From: Oxyruncus cristatus
Taxonomy: Eukaryota; Chordata; Aves; Passeriformes; Cotingidae
DNA: 64,000 bases
Assembly: GCA_013399855.1 (NCBI GenBank)
Contig: VXAY01002124.1
Span: 19,292-83,291 of the forward strand
Direction: 5' to 3'
Part shown: positions 13,601 through 24,049 of the stretch, in pieces
Numbering within the stretch: the first letter of the stretch is position 1
How the letters are laid out: each line of letters opens with the position of its first letter
Notes under the pieces: model-generated
Told to the model about the DNA's origin: nothing
Database searches by the model: none
What the model saw: only the letters and a program-made list of their open reading frames with translations
Program-made: the position numbers and the translations under genes

Positions 13601-15799
13601 GGGAAACCCTCAGCTAACACCTGCAGCTTTTGTTTCTCACCTTTTTCTCGGCACTGGGGTCTTTCTTAGTGCCTTTAATGAAATCATTCTTCCCCTTCAG
13701 GTGTCGTTCGTACTCTGCAGGTGTCATGCCACCTTCTTCCATCAAGATGTGAGGCATGTGGGGCTCTGGAAATGCAGAGAATTGAGTGAAGAACAGCCTC
13801 GGCTAAACTTTGGGTTTGGCAGAGATGTAGCCTGGGAAAACAGCGATATCTTTGAGCTTGGGGAGCGCTGAATACCTTGAGAGAGTCCAGAATTACCTCC
13901 TGCGGAAGCCTAACCCTGACAAATTCACAAAACCAGCAACTAATCCAGCTGCGCCCAGAGCTACAGATGGGCACCCCAGGAAAGGGCAAGACCAGCAGAG
14001 AGGAAGCAGAGCCCACCTACCACTGGGATGGATCAGGATCTCCACGGGTCTGTCGAAGGTGTGTTTGTTGGCCAGGGTGATCACGATGCTCTGGGCGGAG
14101 CGAGCCGAGGGGTCGGCGTCTGCTCGGATCTCGTGGGTGGGGCTCTCAACACCTGCCCGGGAAAACACACCTGCCGTTAGGGCCTGAGGGTTGGGAAGAC
14201 CAGGGGGATGACAAGGTGGCAGAGGACAGGGACCCAGGTTGGCATCAGCCCCGTGCTGGTAAATCCCCCTCAGCAGAGCTAAATAGATGTCAAAATAGAT
14301 CCCACACCGAGGGGCAGTGAAGGAGGAAGAGTGTGGATGCTGCCTTGAGGAGGTGACAGACCATCCCAGTGCAGCAGGATGGCGCTGGTGTTCCTACCTG
14401 CCAGCAGGCACGGCCCCCGGATCTCCAGGTGGAAGCTGAACTCGTACTCGAAGGGGTTGGTGGCCTCACTCTCCAGCAGCTGAGCCAGGCAGAACCTGCT
14501 CCCTTGATCCAGGCTCCCTGATCCACAGTGGTGCTTGTCCCTGCCAGTGAGATGAGCCCAAATAAACCCTGTGAACAAGTTCTATCTCCCCAGGATAGAT
14601 GTTTGCCAGAGGAAGAGTTTGCAGCAGCTCTCCAGCCTCCCACAGTGACAACAGGATCCTCCTTGGCCACACCTGCATCCCCCTGGATCAGTCCCAGCCA
14701 GAGCCCACCCCATGGTTTTCCGTACATTCGGAGCTGGTGGCTGGAAGGGCTGCTGGCATTGTCCAGGCTGGACTGGGGGACCCTGGGGACACACACAGCT
14801 GGCAGAAGGACCCTCACGGCTCCACTGGGCATAGTCTGCAGCTCAGAGGAGGTGCTGATGAAGATGGAGACGCTTTCCAAGGGAGGAATCACGCCCAGGT
14901 TAGCCACAAAAACAATCCTCTCCAGGTCCTCATCCATTAGGATCCTTCCTGCGCAGAGACAGGACCACACCAGGGAGAGACGGTGACACAACAGTGGAAA
15001 ACATTCCCCCCAGCTCTGGATCAAACACCCAAAGCAGCCCTCTCTGCGCACATCAGCACTGTCTAAAGAGCCCCAGCCTTCTGCAGCACTCCTTTGGCTG
15101 CCCAGAAGCAGCAGTGCTTTCCAAAACAGTTAAGACTGACATTTCTGGCAGGGACACAAGCACCACAACAACTCAGCCTTTCACACGGAGCCCCCTCGAT
15201 GCCATGCCATATGCCAGCCAGCCGCCCCCTGCCACCTCCCCATTCCTCTTGCCATCCTTTTCTCCTCCACCCCCTCACCTCTTCCACTGGGGAGGCTGCA
15301 GCTGTCCAAGTAGGTGTCATCTATCTTGGCTTTGTCTTTGATCTGCACCGTCACCACGCGCCGGGCCACGGCTGCCTCGAAGCCCACGACGGCTGTGCCC
15401 TCATCCAAAGGGAACACAAAGAGACCTGCCAGCCAGGAGGGGTTTTAGCAACACCAGCCACTTCCCTGGACCCAGCAGCCAGCACCCTGTTAGCACCTCC
15501 CAGGGATTTTTCACACCTAAAAAAATCGCAGTCTTGGACATAAAACGCTTGGGTGCTCTTCCCACCAGCATCTAAAGGCTCAAGGCACTCACAGAGACCC
15601 AGCACTGCGACATCCCTGGCTCTGAAGCTCCCTTCCCAAGCTTTACTCCTTGAAACTTGCCTTCCAAAGCCTGGGGGTCTGGGTTGTGGTAGGTGAGCAG
15701 GGCTGTCATCCCGAAGGCGTAGCCACTGACACAGGATGTCACCTCCGACGTGGTGAGGGGCAGCGGGGAGAGGGTCACCCAGTTAATCAGCCCTGGCAT
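1628..15799 (-). CDS. VWA5B1: VWA5B1 (von Willebrand factor A domain-containing protein 5B1), 13 coding exons, 3' end off the left edge
   Basis: Exons in transcript order: 15799-15661, 15425-15279, 14948-14726, 14540-14398, 14152-14021, 13765-13641, 10627-10451, 7592-7482, 7000-6798, 5025-4911, 3350-3165, 2933 to about 2740 (end unclear), 1815-1628. Reading frames join without a break from the first through the start of the twelfth. The ATG at 15799 opens MPGLINWVT, like known VWA5B1 rather than VWA5B2. The N-terminus is a VIT domain. The VWA domain lies in exons 7-9 with an intact MIDAS-type DxSxS motif (FLIDRSRSMS), LFNIIGFGSTF and LLFLLTDGA. Exon 13 encodes RRRAYSTTQI, conserved in the family. 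The exon 12 donor that would join to exon 13 in frame is not obvious, so an extra small exon may be missed. The cellular role of this family is not established. The first intron has a GC donor. Several CR1 copies lie in its introns. Confidence 0.93.
3560..3625 (+). mobile_element. CR1 LINE 3'-end fragment
   Basis: Short remnant with the CR1 terminal pattern: tacaggtcttttcctaccta followed by tgtgtgattccatgattcc. It lies in the VWA5B1 intron upstream of exon 11, antisense to the gene. Confidence 0.6.
5200..5545 (+). mobile_element. CR1 LINE 3'-end fragment with an internal inverted duplication
   Basis: It carries the CR1 3' signature: gaaggaattcttccctgtgagggtggtgaa, then cctggaagtgt, gggcttggagcaac, and the terminal aaggtcctttcccacccaaaccattctgggatc. 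It is antisense to VWA5B1 in the intron between exons 9 and 10. An inverted repeat at 5360-5435 interrupts the usual sequence (see findings). Confidence 0.9.
7080..7465 (+). mobile_element. CR1 LINE 3'-end fragment
   Basis: Well-preserved CR1 3' end: ggaagaaattcttcccttgagggtgg, gcccagagaagctgcggctgcc, ggttggacggggcttggagcaacctgg, and a short tail of ATTCTGTG-type 8-mers ending at about 7464. It lies antisense to VWA5B1 and stops about 17 bases from the 5' splice site of the exon at 7482-7592. Confidence 0.95.
9790..9905 (+). mobile_element. CR1 LINE internal fragment
   Basis: The text agatggacaagctcaagaag ... gtgtgaagctcatgaggttcaacagaccaagtgc ... gtcctgcaccggggttgg matches the CR1 ORF2 C-terminal/3' region. 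It is in the large intron between VWA5B1 exons 7 and 8. Confidence 0.75.
10935..11080 (+). mobile_element. CR1 LINE 3'-end fragment
   Basis: It contains catcctggaaacgttcaaag, ccaggttggacggggcttagagcaatgtgg and the terminal tttcacccaaaccattctgaaattctatgg. It is in the intron between VWA5B1 exons 6 and 7, antisense to the gene. Confidence 0.9.
11081..13640. other. VWA5B1 intron 6, unannotated remainder
   Basis: About 2.5 kb between exon 6 (13765-13641) and the CR1 copy. It includes an AT-rich stretch at about 13300-13440. No exon, RNA gene or repeat family could be recognised. Confidence 0.5.
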
Positions 15800-15839
15800 C
15801 TTCCCGGGGGTCTGCTGGCGATGGTGGGGAGCTGGAGAG

Positions 15840-18800
15840 AGGTGGAAAGGTAAGAATAAATGAGGAGCACCAAGTGCCCCAAATGTCTGTGTGCCACAAT
15901 CACCTCATGTCGTTTTCTGCAATTCTGAGGATAGAAAAATGAGTGACACGGGTGAGGATGAGACCTGGGCTTGGCGGCTCCAGTGGTGGGGGAATGGAGA
16001 CCAGACCTTGGTGGGAAGACACACGGCAAACCCATTCCCCACATCCCTGCTGGCACAGGGGAGGAGGTTCAGATCAAACCTGCCTGGCTGGAGACAAGTG
16101 GCTCCAGAGGTCCACACTCGTGTATCTCCCCAGCTCCCACACTGCTGGAGTCAGGGCAGAACAGGTCAAGATTCCTTTTTCATCCCTCTTGCTCCTCATT
16201 TGCATCCAAACAAACTGACAACTTTCTGCAGGATAAGGCTAAGATCCTGAGAGTTTTCCTTTATCCGCCGGGAAGGAAGAGCAGGCAGGCCGAGCAAGGC
16301 ATCCTCCTGCCCTCCCACGCCCTCGCCCATCCTCATCCTCGCTGCATTTCGGGGAGGTGCCGTGGCTCTGCTGCCCCGCATCCACAGATCCTTCCTGCTC
16401 AGGCTGACTCATCCCACGCCCGTGCTCAGCCGAGACATTCAGATGCAAAGCGGCTCCTTCTGCCAATTACATTCCAACCCTTTTCCCCGAGCAGGTTTTC
16501 CTCTGCTCCAGCTCCTCTCCTCCAAGCCCGAGGGTTTTAGAGGAGACCTTTCAGGTGGCTTTCGGGGCCACATCCCTCTCCCCCAGGGCGTCGGGAGAAG
16601 TTGCTAGGCAGCGGTTCTCCCCGGCTGGCTCTGCAGTGCTTTGTGCAGTGATTTACAAGGCCCAGGAGGAGCCAGCAGCACTGAAATACATCAGTTTCTC
16701 ATTTCCTACCAGTCCTGCGTTATTAAAAACCACCTTTATATGCAAATGCCACGGAAGACGTGAGCGGCAGACATCAAGGCCACGAGCACTCGGGCAGGAA
16801 AACGGTGTTTTTCCTCTCCTGGGGAGAGGAAAAAGGGAGAGGTAGGGAGAGCAAGAAGGGCTGTCTGGGAAGGGGGAGAGCAGCCAGGGAAACCGAGCAA
16901 AGAAAACAGCAGCGAGGGTGGTGATGGAGGGCAGTAATTCCAAGGCACGCCTCTGAATCCCAGCCAACAACCTCTGCCATTCCCGATTTAATCCTCCCCT
17001 CCTGCCACCACAAGTGCTGCTCACGCCAAGGGCTGCCCAGGGAGGTCAGGGGATGCATCCACGGGGTGCATCAGGAGATGCAGGAGCATGTCCAGCTTGG
17101 CTGTTCCAATGCAGGAGCCCTGCCTGAGCCAGGGGAGCCCATTCCACACGGGGATGCTCCAAGCCATGCCAACAGGGATGTTGTAAAGTCAGGAGCTGTC
17201 AAGGCTCCACCTGCTACAGGGAGAGATAATGAAGGTCCTCTCACTGCAAGATGTGGCAGAGGCCATCAGGACATCAGGAAGTGGTTAAATGCCAGGTGGG
17301 GCACTTAAGGAAGGAGGGGGGATTAATTTGTGTTAAGGAAGAAAGGAAGGAGGAAATAACAAGGGGAAGATGCTCTCTATCAGCTTGGCACAACAAGAAT
17401 CCATTATGGGCTGCCTGAGGGGTGAGTCTGGGCTCCAGGAGCCGTGACTTCAGCTCAGAAGCTCCCTTGGCTGCAGAGACTTAGGGCAGAGCTATATAGG
17501 GTTGAGATCCAAGCCCCTCACCTGTGGGAGACTGGGGACATGGCTCCCATGGGAATCACTCTGCCAGCAGGGATTTCTGCATCACCTGGGCCAGGACAAG
17601 CACTAAGGGACCCTTGGTGGGATGCAGAGTCCTGTGCCATGTCCTGTATAAAGCCAGCCAGGAGAGTTGCACCTCTCCTACAGATCCCAGGGGTCCAGAA
17701 GAGCCTACAATCAGCCCTGCCTGCTGTGCCAGCCAAAAAAACCAGCCCCACGAGGACAGGGAGGGCTTGGGGGGCTCTTCCCAGTGAATACCCTGTGAAT
17801 GGGGATACTGCCAGCACAGCTGTGGGGCTGCTCCACACAGATCGTGTCACCAACGCCATCAAGTGACTGCAGCATGGAAAGGGAGAGCGGGGAGGCTGGA
17901 GTGGGGGAGAGCAGTGGGAGAACTGGCCTCTCTCTCCTGTTTCCCCCAGGAGCCCATCACCAGCCCCCCAGCTGCTCCCCATGCTGCCTTTGCTACTCCA
18001 GGACCTGCCCTCGGTCTCCATCGAGGTCCCAGGGCTGCACCTTCAGTACAGCAGCTGGCAGGACGCTGCATCCCAAAAATTACCACCAGCATCACGGCAG
18101 CACAGGGTATCCTTGCACCCACCCAGCCCTCAGGGTGCCCCATCACTGCCCCCAGATGTGTCCTGGGGCAGGCATGGGGCCATCCCACCGACCTGGTCCC
18201 AAGCCATGGCCTCATGCAGTGTCTGGCATCCCGGGGGAAAAGGGAAACCGCTGGTAAATACCTTCAGACCCCTAATATCCCACACCTGTAATCCCATCAG
18301 CTGGGAGCAGCTCAGGGCTGGGGGCAGACACTGTCCCACGCTCCAGACCTGGCACACCAACGGGATGCTGCTGTGTTTCCCTTTTTTTTTTTTTATTTCC
18401 TTCCTTTGTAAACGCTCTTTCCACGACAATCCGCTGCCCTTCCTGGCCACGGAGGAGGGAGCGACACAGAAACGCGCTCACCCCACTCCAGGCAATTCCC
18501 TCGGCCAATTCCCGTGCCCGGCTGACGGGGAAGGTGCTGATGCTGCTCCGACGTCTGCGGACGGTCCCGGTGACGTGCGGAGCGCGCAGGGCTGGGATCT
18601 GGAGCACGGGCTCCAGCCCCTCCACGTGGCTGCAGGTGCCTGTCCCAGCACTGCGAGGTTGGGGCTGAATTTTAAAGGGTCGGGTTGGCAAACGCGTTCA
18701 TATGCCTGAAAAAGGGGGGCGATGACTGGGGCGTTGCTCAGAGCTGCCCCGGGTGTCTGTCGGTGTCTCTGAGCACTGATGTGCCCTCAAAAAAAAATCT

Positions 18801-20940
18801 GTCTGAGCACGTGGAGTAAAGACAGAGGCAGATTAATGCTCTTCTGAGATGTATTTTCACGCATGGAATAGAAAAATAGAGCAAATGGTGACCACACAGC
18901 CTCGCTTTGGACAGCACCTGACTCCCAGTGGGTTGGGGTCCCAGCAGTGCCACTCCACGGGGTCTGTGGCACCCACAGCCGACAACAGGACAGGGAGAAC
19001 CAAACCAGGAGCTGGAAGAAAACCCAACACAGCCCCATCTAGCCCTGCTGACCAAAGGGCCGATGTCCAGGGGCAGCCCCGGCTGCTTTGGCCCCCCAGG
19101 ACATGAAGAGTCACGTGAAGCTCAGCCCTGGTGCCACACGTTGTGACAGATGCACTTTTGGGGTGCTGAATCGCTGCCCCGCCCTGATCCCCTAACTCCT
19201 GACCGGCCCCACACGGGTTCTCTTGGAGATCCCACCTTCAGGTCCGAGCGAGACCCGAGGCACATCCCCGCTGCTCAGAGGGTGCCTGGTTTTCCTGCAG
19301 CTGGGTAAAATATTCCTTCCGCTTCGTCTGTCTCAATCAACACTGACATCCAGTGGCTGGCCGGGATGACGACAGCCAGCGTGCCCTGTGGAGATTTACG
19401 GGTGGACAGACCCGGACAAGGATGGTGACAAGGCGCCTGTTGCACCACAATCCTCCACCAGCATCCCTGGGCAATCCGCACGGGCAAGCAAACTGCCCCC
19501 TGTTTGCAAACCCGAGACAGGAGAAGCCCTGCAGCTCCCAAACTTTCAGGGCTTTCAAGTAGAGTCCCACTTGGGAATTTTCCCCTGTTTTCAAGGACAG
19601 CAGGGCTCAGGGAGAAGATGTGGGCATGCTGCTGAGGGACCCCTGGCTTCACCTACCTGACCCACATCATCTGCAGGTCACGGCTGAGACATACAGGACG
19701 CCTCCAGTTGCTTTCCCCCAAAGCATGAGGCTCAAACCTGGCCAGGGAACTGGGATCAAGCCCCAAAACATCTCTAGGAAGCAACAGGACAAATGGCATT
19801 TCCAAAGCATACACAGCACTCTCCTGTCTGGAAGAGCCAGGGATCCACCATGGCAGACGTGTGGGAACTTCCCAAGAAAAGCTACAGGAGTTTTTCTCCC
19901 ACCTCTGGTCTCCCCAAACCTCAAACTGCAAGTGGGGTATCCCACCTGATGGGGAATGCAGGAAAACATCCACTGCAGGCTCTGGAAGGGTGACAACATT
20001 CCCCCCCACCACCCCCAGCGGTGACAAAGGCTGCTGGGCAGTGACACATCCCTTTGGGGTGTCCCCAAGGGCACCCCGAGGCCTTGGATATGGAGATTGA
20101 GGGAAGGTTGGGGAGTAGCTGCTCCTGCCAGCACCCAGTGAAAGCAACTGGGTCTTCGTTCCTAGGGTGATGCAGTGCCAAGTTGGAACATGACTGACAG
20201 CCCTGGCAGAGATGGATTTTGGGATCTGTCAGTCATACCCCTGGCAGGTGTCTTGGGCCATCAGTCTGGCCCCAGAGCTGGGTCTCAAGGACGTGGATTC
20301 ATGTCCCAAGCCCCTTTCTAGAGCTGTCAATCACTCATTTCTGACACAGGGTTTAGATAACCCCTGCCTTGCCAGGCTTGCAGCTGGGGGAAGATCTCTG
20401 GGCTGAGCCAGAGAGGGGGTGTTAGCCCAGACAACCCTCAGCTGGGCTAAAATTGCCAGACTCCATACTTGGGATGTGTCTGGATCCAAGGAGACACGTG
20501 GGGCCCTCAGGAGCAGCAGAGCCCTTCCCCATCCATCCCTGCCCTGCCATGCCCCAGCCAATGTGGGTGATAGAAGCCAGGCCTTGCTGCTTTGGCCCTT
20601 ACTGGGGGGATCAGCTTCCCCTGACCCTGCCAAGGTCAGTCCTCCTTCCCCAAACAGTGTGTCCACAGCTGGGATATCCCACCTGGCTGCCCAGGAGAGC
20701 AAGAGCCCATCACCCCCAGCATCATCCCCACCATCCATCCCTGTCCTCTGCCCGCAGGGAGATGGAGACAGTCACTACTGCTGTCTGCACAATTTTGGGG
20801 AGGGATGGGATGCTCCCCACCCAGCTGGGAAAAGGCAAGGCTGGGAAGCAGCAGCTTGCAAAGTGTGGGCTTGTGCCTGCAGAAATATTATGACAGGGAT
20901 CTCTTCAGTGAGCTGCTTTGTGCTGGGATCGTGCACAGCC
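15840..20940. other. Upstream region of VWA5B1 without a recognisable coding exon
   Basis: Several open frames of 60-240 codons occur on both strands, but none resembles a known protein or has matching splice context, and most are proline/serine-rich translations of GC-rich DNA. A moderately CpG-rich patch lies at about 16250-16620 and another at about 18440-18700. I see no clear repeat family here. Confidence 0.5.
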
Positions 20941-20949
20941 TTGGGAAGT

Positions 20950-20999
<50 letters not shown>
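20950..20999. repeat. (CA)n microsatellite
   Basis: About 24 uninterrupted CA dinucleotides, followed by a GCACC interruption. It is just downstream, in the VWA5B1 sense, of the CpG-rich block and is likely to be length-polymorphic. Confidence 0.97.
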
Positions 21000-21002
<3 letters not shown>

Positions 21003-21039
21003 CTCACACCCACCCCTGCGGAGCTAAAAAGGTGCAGGA

Positions 21040-21760
21040 GCAAACGGAGAGTAGCCACTGCTTTTCTTACCTTTCCTGGGAGAGAGGAGGAGGGAATGGG
21101 GGGGTTGGAGCAACTTCACCCACTCTTCCAGCCCCTCTGCGGCCGGGCTGGGGGGGAGCAGGAGGAATCCTGAAGGCGACAGGCACGGCTGCGGAGCGCT
21201 CTTGTCTCTGGAAGACGGGGAGTGAGGGAGATGAGGAGAGAGGAAAAGGGAGGGAGAGGAGCGAGCGCCGGGGCTTGGGGTGGGGGAGCGCCGCACCACC
21301 AGCCACCTCGGCAACCGGTGGCATCACCCCCCCGGACCCTCCCCACCGGCGAGCGGGGCTGGAGGGACAGGGGGGGTCCAGGGCGGGTCTGGAGTGGGGG
21401 AGGAAGGGTCTTACCGAACGGGCTGCAGCAACATGTGCCCCGGCGGCGAGGAGCCGAGAGGGTGTCTGGCTCCCCAAGGGGGGCGGTTCTGGCTCCCCAA
21501 GGGTGGCTTTCTGTGCAGCCATTTGTTTGCCCTCGCCCCCCACCACCCACCGCTGCCCCACACTGTCCGGAGCTGTCTGAGTGACCACCATCATCACCGT
21601 CATCATCCAGTGCAGCCATTTGTTTGCCAGGGAGGTAACCATGACAATCCCCGTAAACACCCCGCCGGCTTCCCCTCCCCTCGCCCGGGGGCTGCAGGGG
21701 AGGGAAGGGGCGAGGGGCGAAGCCCACCTAGGTGGAAGAGATGCCCTCGAGCTGGACAGG
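21040..21760 (-). promoter_or_regulatory. CpG-rich region, possible VWA5B1 promoter / 5' noncoding exon
   Basis: This stretch is rich in G+C and CpG compared with its flanks. On the minus strand two good donor sequences are present: AAAG|GTAAGA near 21072 and TTCG|GTAAGA near 21414. They could end noncoding first exons that splice to the acceptor just upstream of the VWA5B1 ATG (CTCTCTCCAG near 15835). It is the only strong CpG-rich block upstream of VWA5B1 in the window apart from a weaker one at about 16.25-16.6 kb. Assignment is inference; no transcript evidence is available. Confidence 0.35.
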
Positions 21761-21779
21761 CTGATGGAGAAAGGGGGCT

Positions 21780-23080
21780 GAGAACCCCCCTTGCCCATCT
21801 CCATGATTTGCCTCCCCAGGGTGAGATTTTGCACCAATGCTGGTGGAAGGGGGAGAACCCTTTGCATTCATTTCTGTCCTCTCTTTCCTCTTTTAAGGGA
21901 AGGGAAGCACCCTAAAACCCCCCCAGTATCAGGGTGCATCACCCCTGACCAGCTTTGTCTGCAGCCCTAGGTCAGATCTCTCTGCCCCCCTTGCTGTTTG
22001 TCCCCATTCCCATCTCAGCTCATTCACCCTGTCATCCCTGGGGACCCCCCAAAGCCCCTGACTGCAGCCCCCCACCCCTGGGGCCCTAAAGGGGACCCTC
22101 CCTAAAGGCAGAGGGGAGTGATGCTGTACCAGGGGGATGTCCTTGGTGGGATACAGTCCCTGTCCTGAGCAACTTACACTTAAATACGGGTAAAACAACT
22201 TGTAGGTGAAAGGGGGAAAGTGAGGCAGCAGGAGGGGCACAGATTTGGGCACTGTCCCAAAGCAGAGCTGGACACCAAGCCCTGGGTCAGAGCACACGGA
22301 GGGGTAAAGCTCCTCCTTCTCCCCCTGGTCTCCAAGGACACATCCATGTCACAGGACCAGGATCACCAGGAATCTGCAAGGAATCCCAAGAAGGACGTGC
22401 TTCAGGGGAAACACAAGGAGCTCTACAAGCAAATGCCTACCCAAGAGCTTTTTCCCCTATCTGACTTCAGCCCTGAAGCTCCACAATGTATGGCTCTTCC
22501 CAGACAGATAAGTCAGACAAGGAGAAAGCTGTGTCCCGTGTTCCCAGCACCTGTCAGTGTTTGTTTACCATGGCTTGTGGCTTCTAGGAAGAAGATAACA
22601 CATGCCAGGAGAAATCCTGGGATTCAAACCAAGAAATCTGGTGGCTGCAGGATATTTATTTAGAAAATAAAGCAAGATCTGACATGGAGGATGAGGCAGG
22701 TGTGAGACCTCGGGGGAACAGACACAAAATTGGTTTAGGGGGAATTAATATTTTGTGCTGCATCACCAAGGGCATCAACGTGATGTTCAAAAGTTCTGCC
22801 ACATCCCGAAACAGCTCACAGAGGCCTTCAGCTGGGGTTTGTTCCTCCTCATCTTCTCTGGGTTGGCTGTGCCCAGGATACCCCCCCATGGATGAGGGCC
22901 ACCTCCTGCCAGGGAGCAGTGGCTGAAGAATTGGGTGGGCACAACTGAGACAAAACTGGGGAGGGGACAATCTTAAAATAGAACTGGAGCTGACCAGAAG
23001 TGCCATCTCTAAGCTTGTGGCTTCCCCCTTTCCCCCAGACCTTTCTGCCATGGCCCCTTTTGTCTGGGAGGAATCTTCAT
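21780..23080. other. Intergenic region with no supported gene
   Basis: Open frames on both strands (for example minus 23396-22656 and plus 22220-22663) lack family resemblance, and the first is largely minisatellite translation. No RNA gene is seen. Confidence 0.5.
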
Positions 23081-23084
23081 CCAT

Positions 23085-23400
23085 ATTCAATTTTGGAGTC
23101 AAGGAGTGATACTGGAAGCAGCGGGAGGGAACTGGGAGCACTGGGGAGAGCCAAGGAGTGATACTGGGAGCAGTGGGAGGTAAGTGGGAGCACTGGGGGG
23201 AGTCAAGGAGTGATACTGGGAGCAGTGGGAGAGAACTGGGAGCTCTAGGAGAGAACTGGGAATACAGGGGGGGGGTCAAAGGGTGATAGTGGGAGTAGTG
23301 GGACAGAACTGGAAGCACTGAGTGATACTGGGACGGAAGTGGGAGGGAGCCAGAGTGTGATACTGGGAGGGAACTGGGAGCACTGGGTGGAGTCACCTCT
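23085..23400. repeat. Minisatellite built on GGGAGCACTGGGAGGGAACT-like units
   Basis: About 300 bases of imperfect tandem units with the recurring pieces 'tgatactgggagcagtggga', 'gaactgggagcactgg' and 'gagtcaaggag'. A higher-order unit of roughly 60 bases (tcaaggagtgatactggga...) repeats three times at the start and then degrades. Confidence 0.85.
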
Positions 23401-24049
23401 CACATGGGGCAGCCCCAGGTGTGAACAATGAGGGTGATAAAGGGGTGGGGCAGCCTCAGGTGTGGCCAGCGAGGATGAGGATTGCCCCTTGATTCTGGTG
23501 CCAATTAAGGGTTTCAAATGGAAGGTTAAGGGCCTATTTCAGGTAGATGTTGCATCCTCTACTCTCACAGACAGCCTTTCAGAATCTGCTGCCTTTAGAA
23601 AACAGTCCTAGAACAGGAAAAAGACAGTTCTGGGTGTCACATTTCCCATGCAGCCTTAAACTGCACAACACTCATTGATATTAAGCCTTTTTTTTTCAGC
23701 TGCATGCACCCTTTGCATTTTTCCTCTTGCTGAGCCCAGCTCCATAACTTTAATCGGAAAACAAAACAGGAGAAACCAGTGAACTGGTTTCACAGTCACT
23801 TCGAAGGATAACAACACCATGTGCCCTGGGGCTACGAGCTTTCCTTTCAAACTGTAGGTACTCTCACATTCTTTCACTCTGGCAGAGATCCTGTACCTAA
23901 ACTAACTGTGTCAAGTGTAGATACTGGTCACAAAAGGTGCCTGCACAGCAAGCAGTTGTTGTCTCCAAATTTAACTTGCCTCCTTTGACAAAATGAACAG
24001 AAAGTCAGCTCTGGCCTTCACTTTGCTTTCGCAGCTTATAAACTGCACG

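Noticed and set aside
1628..15799. VWA5B2 as the identity of the left gene
   Set aside because: The N-terminus, the HTFDRPVEILIHPS segment and the RRRAYSTTQI segment fit VWA5B1, and gene content is of human chromosome 1p type.
20419..21027. 202-codon plus-strand open frame ending in a His-Thr repeat
   Set aside because: The end is the (CA)n microsatellite and the remainder has no recognisable domain.
22656..23396. 246-codon minus-strand open frame
   Set aside because: Its first half is translation of the 23.1-23.4 kb minisatellite and the rest matches no family I recognise.
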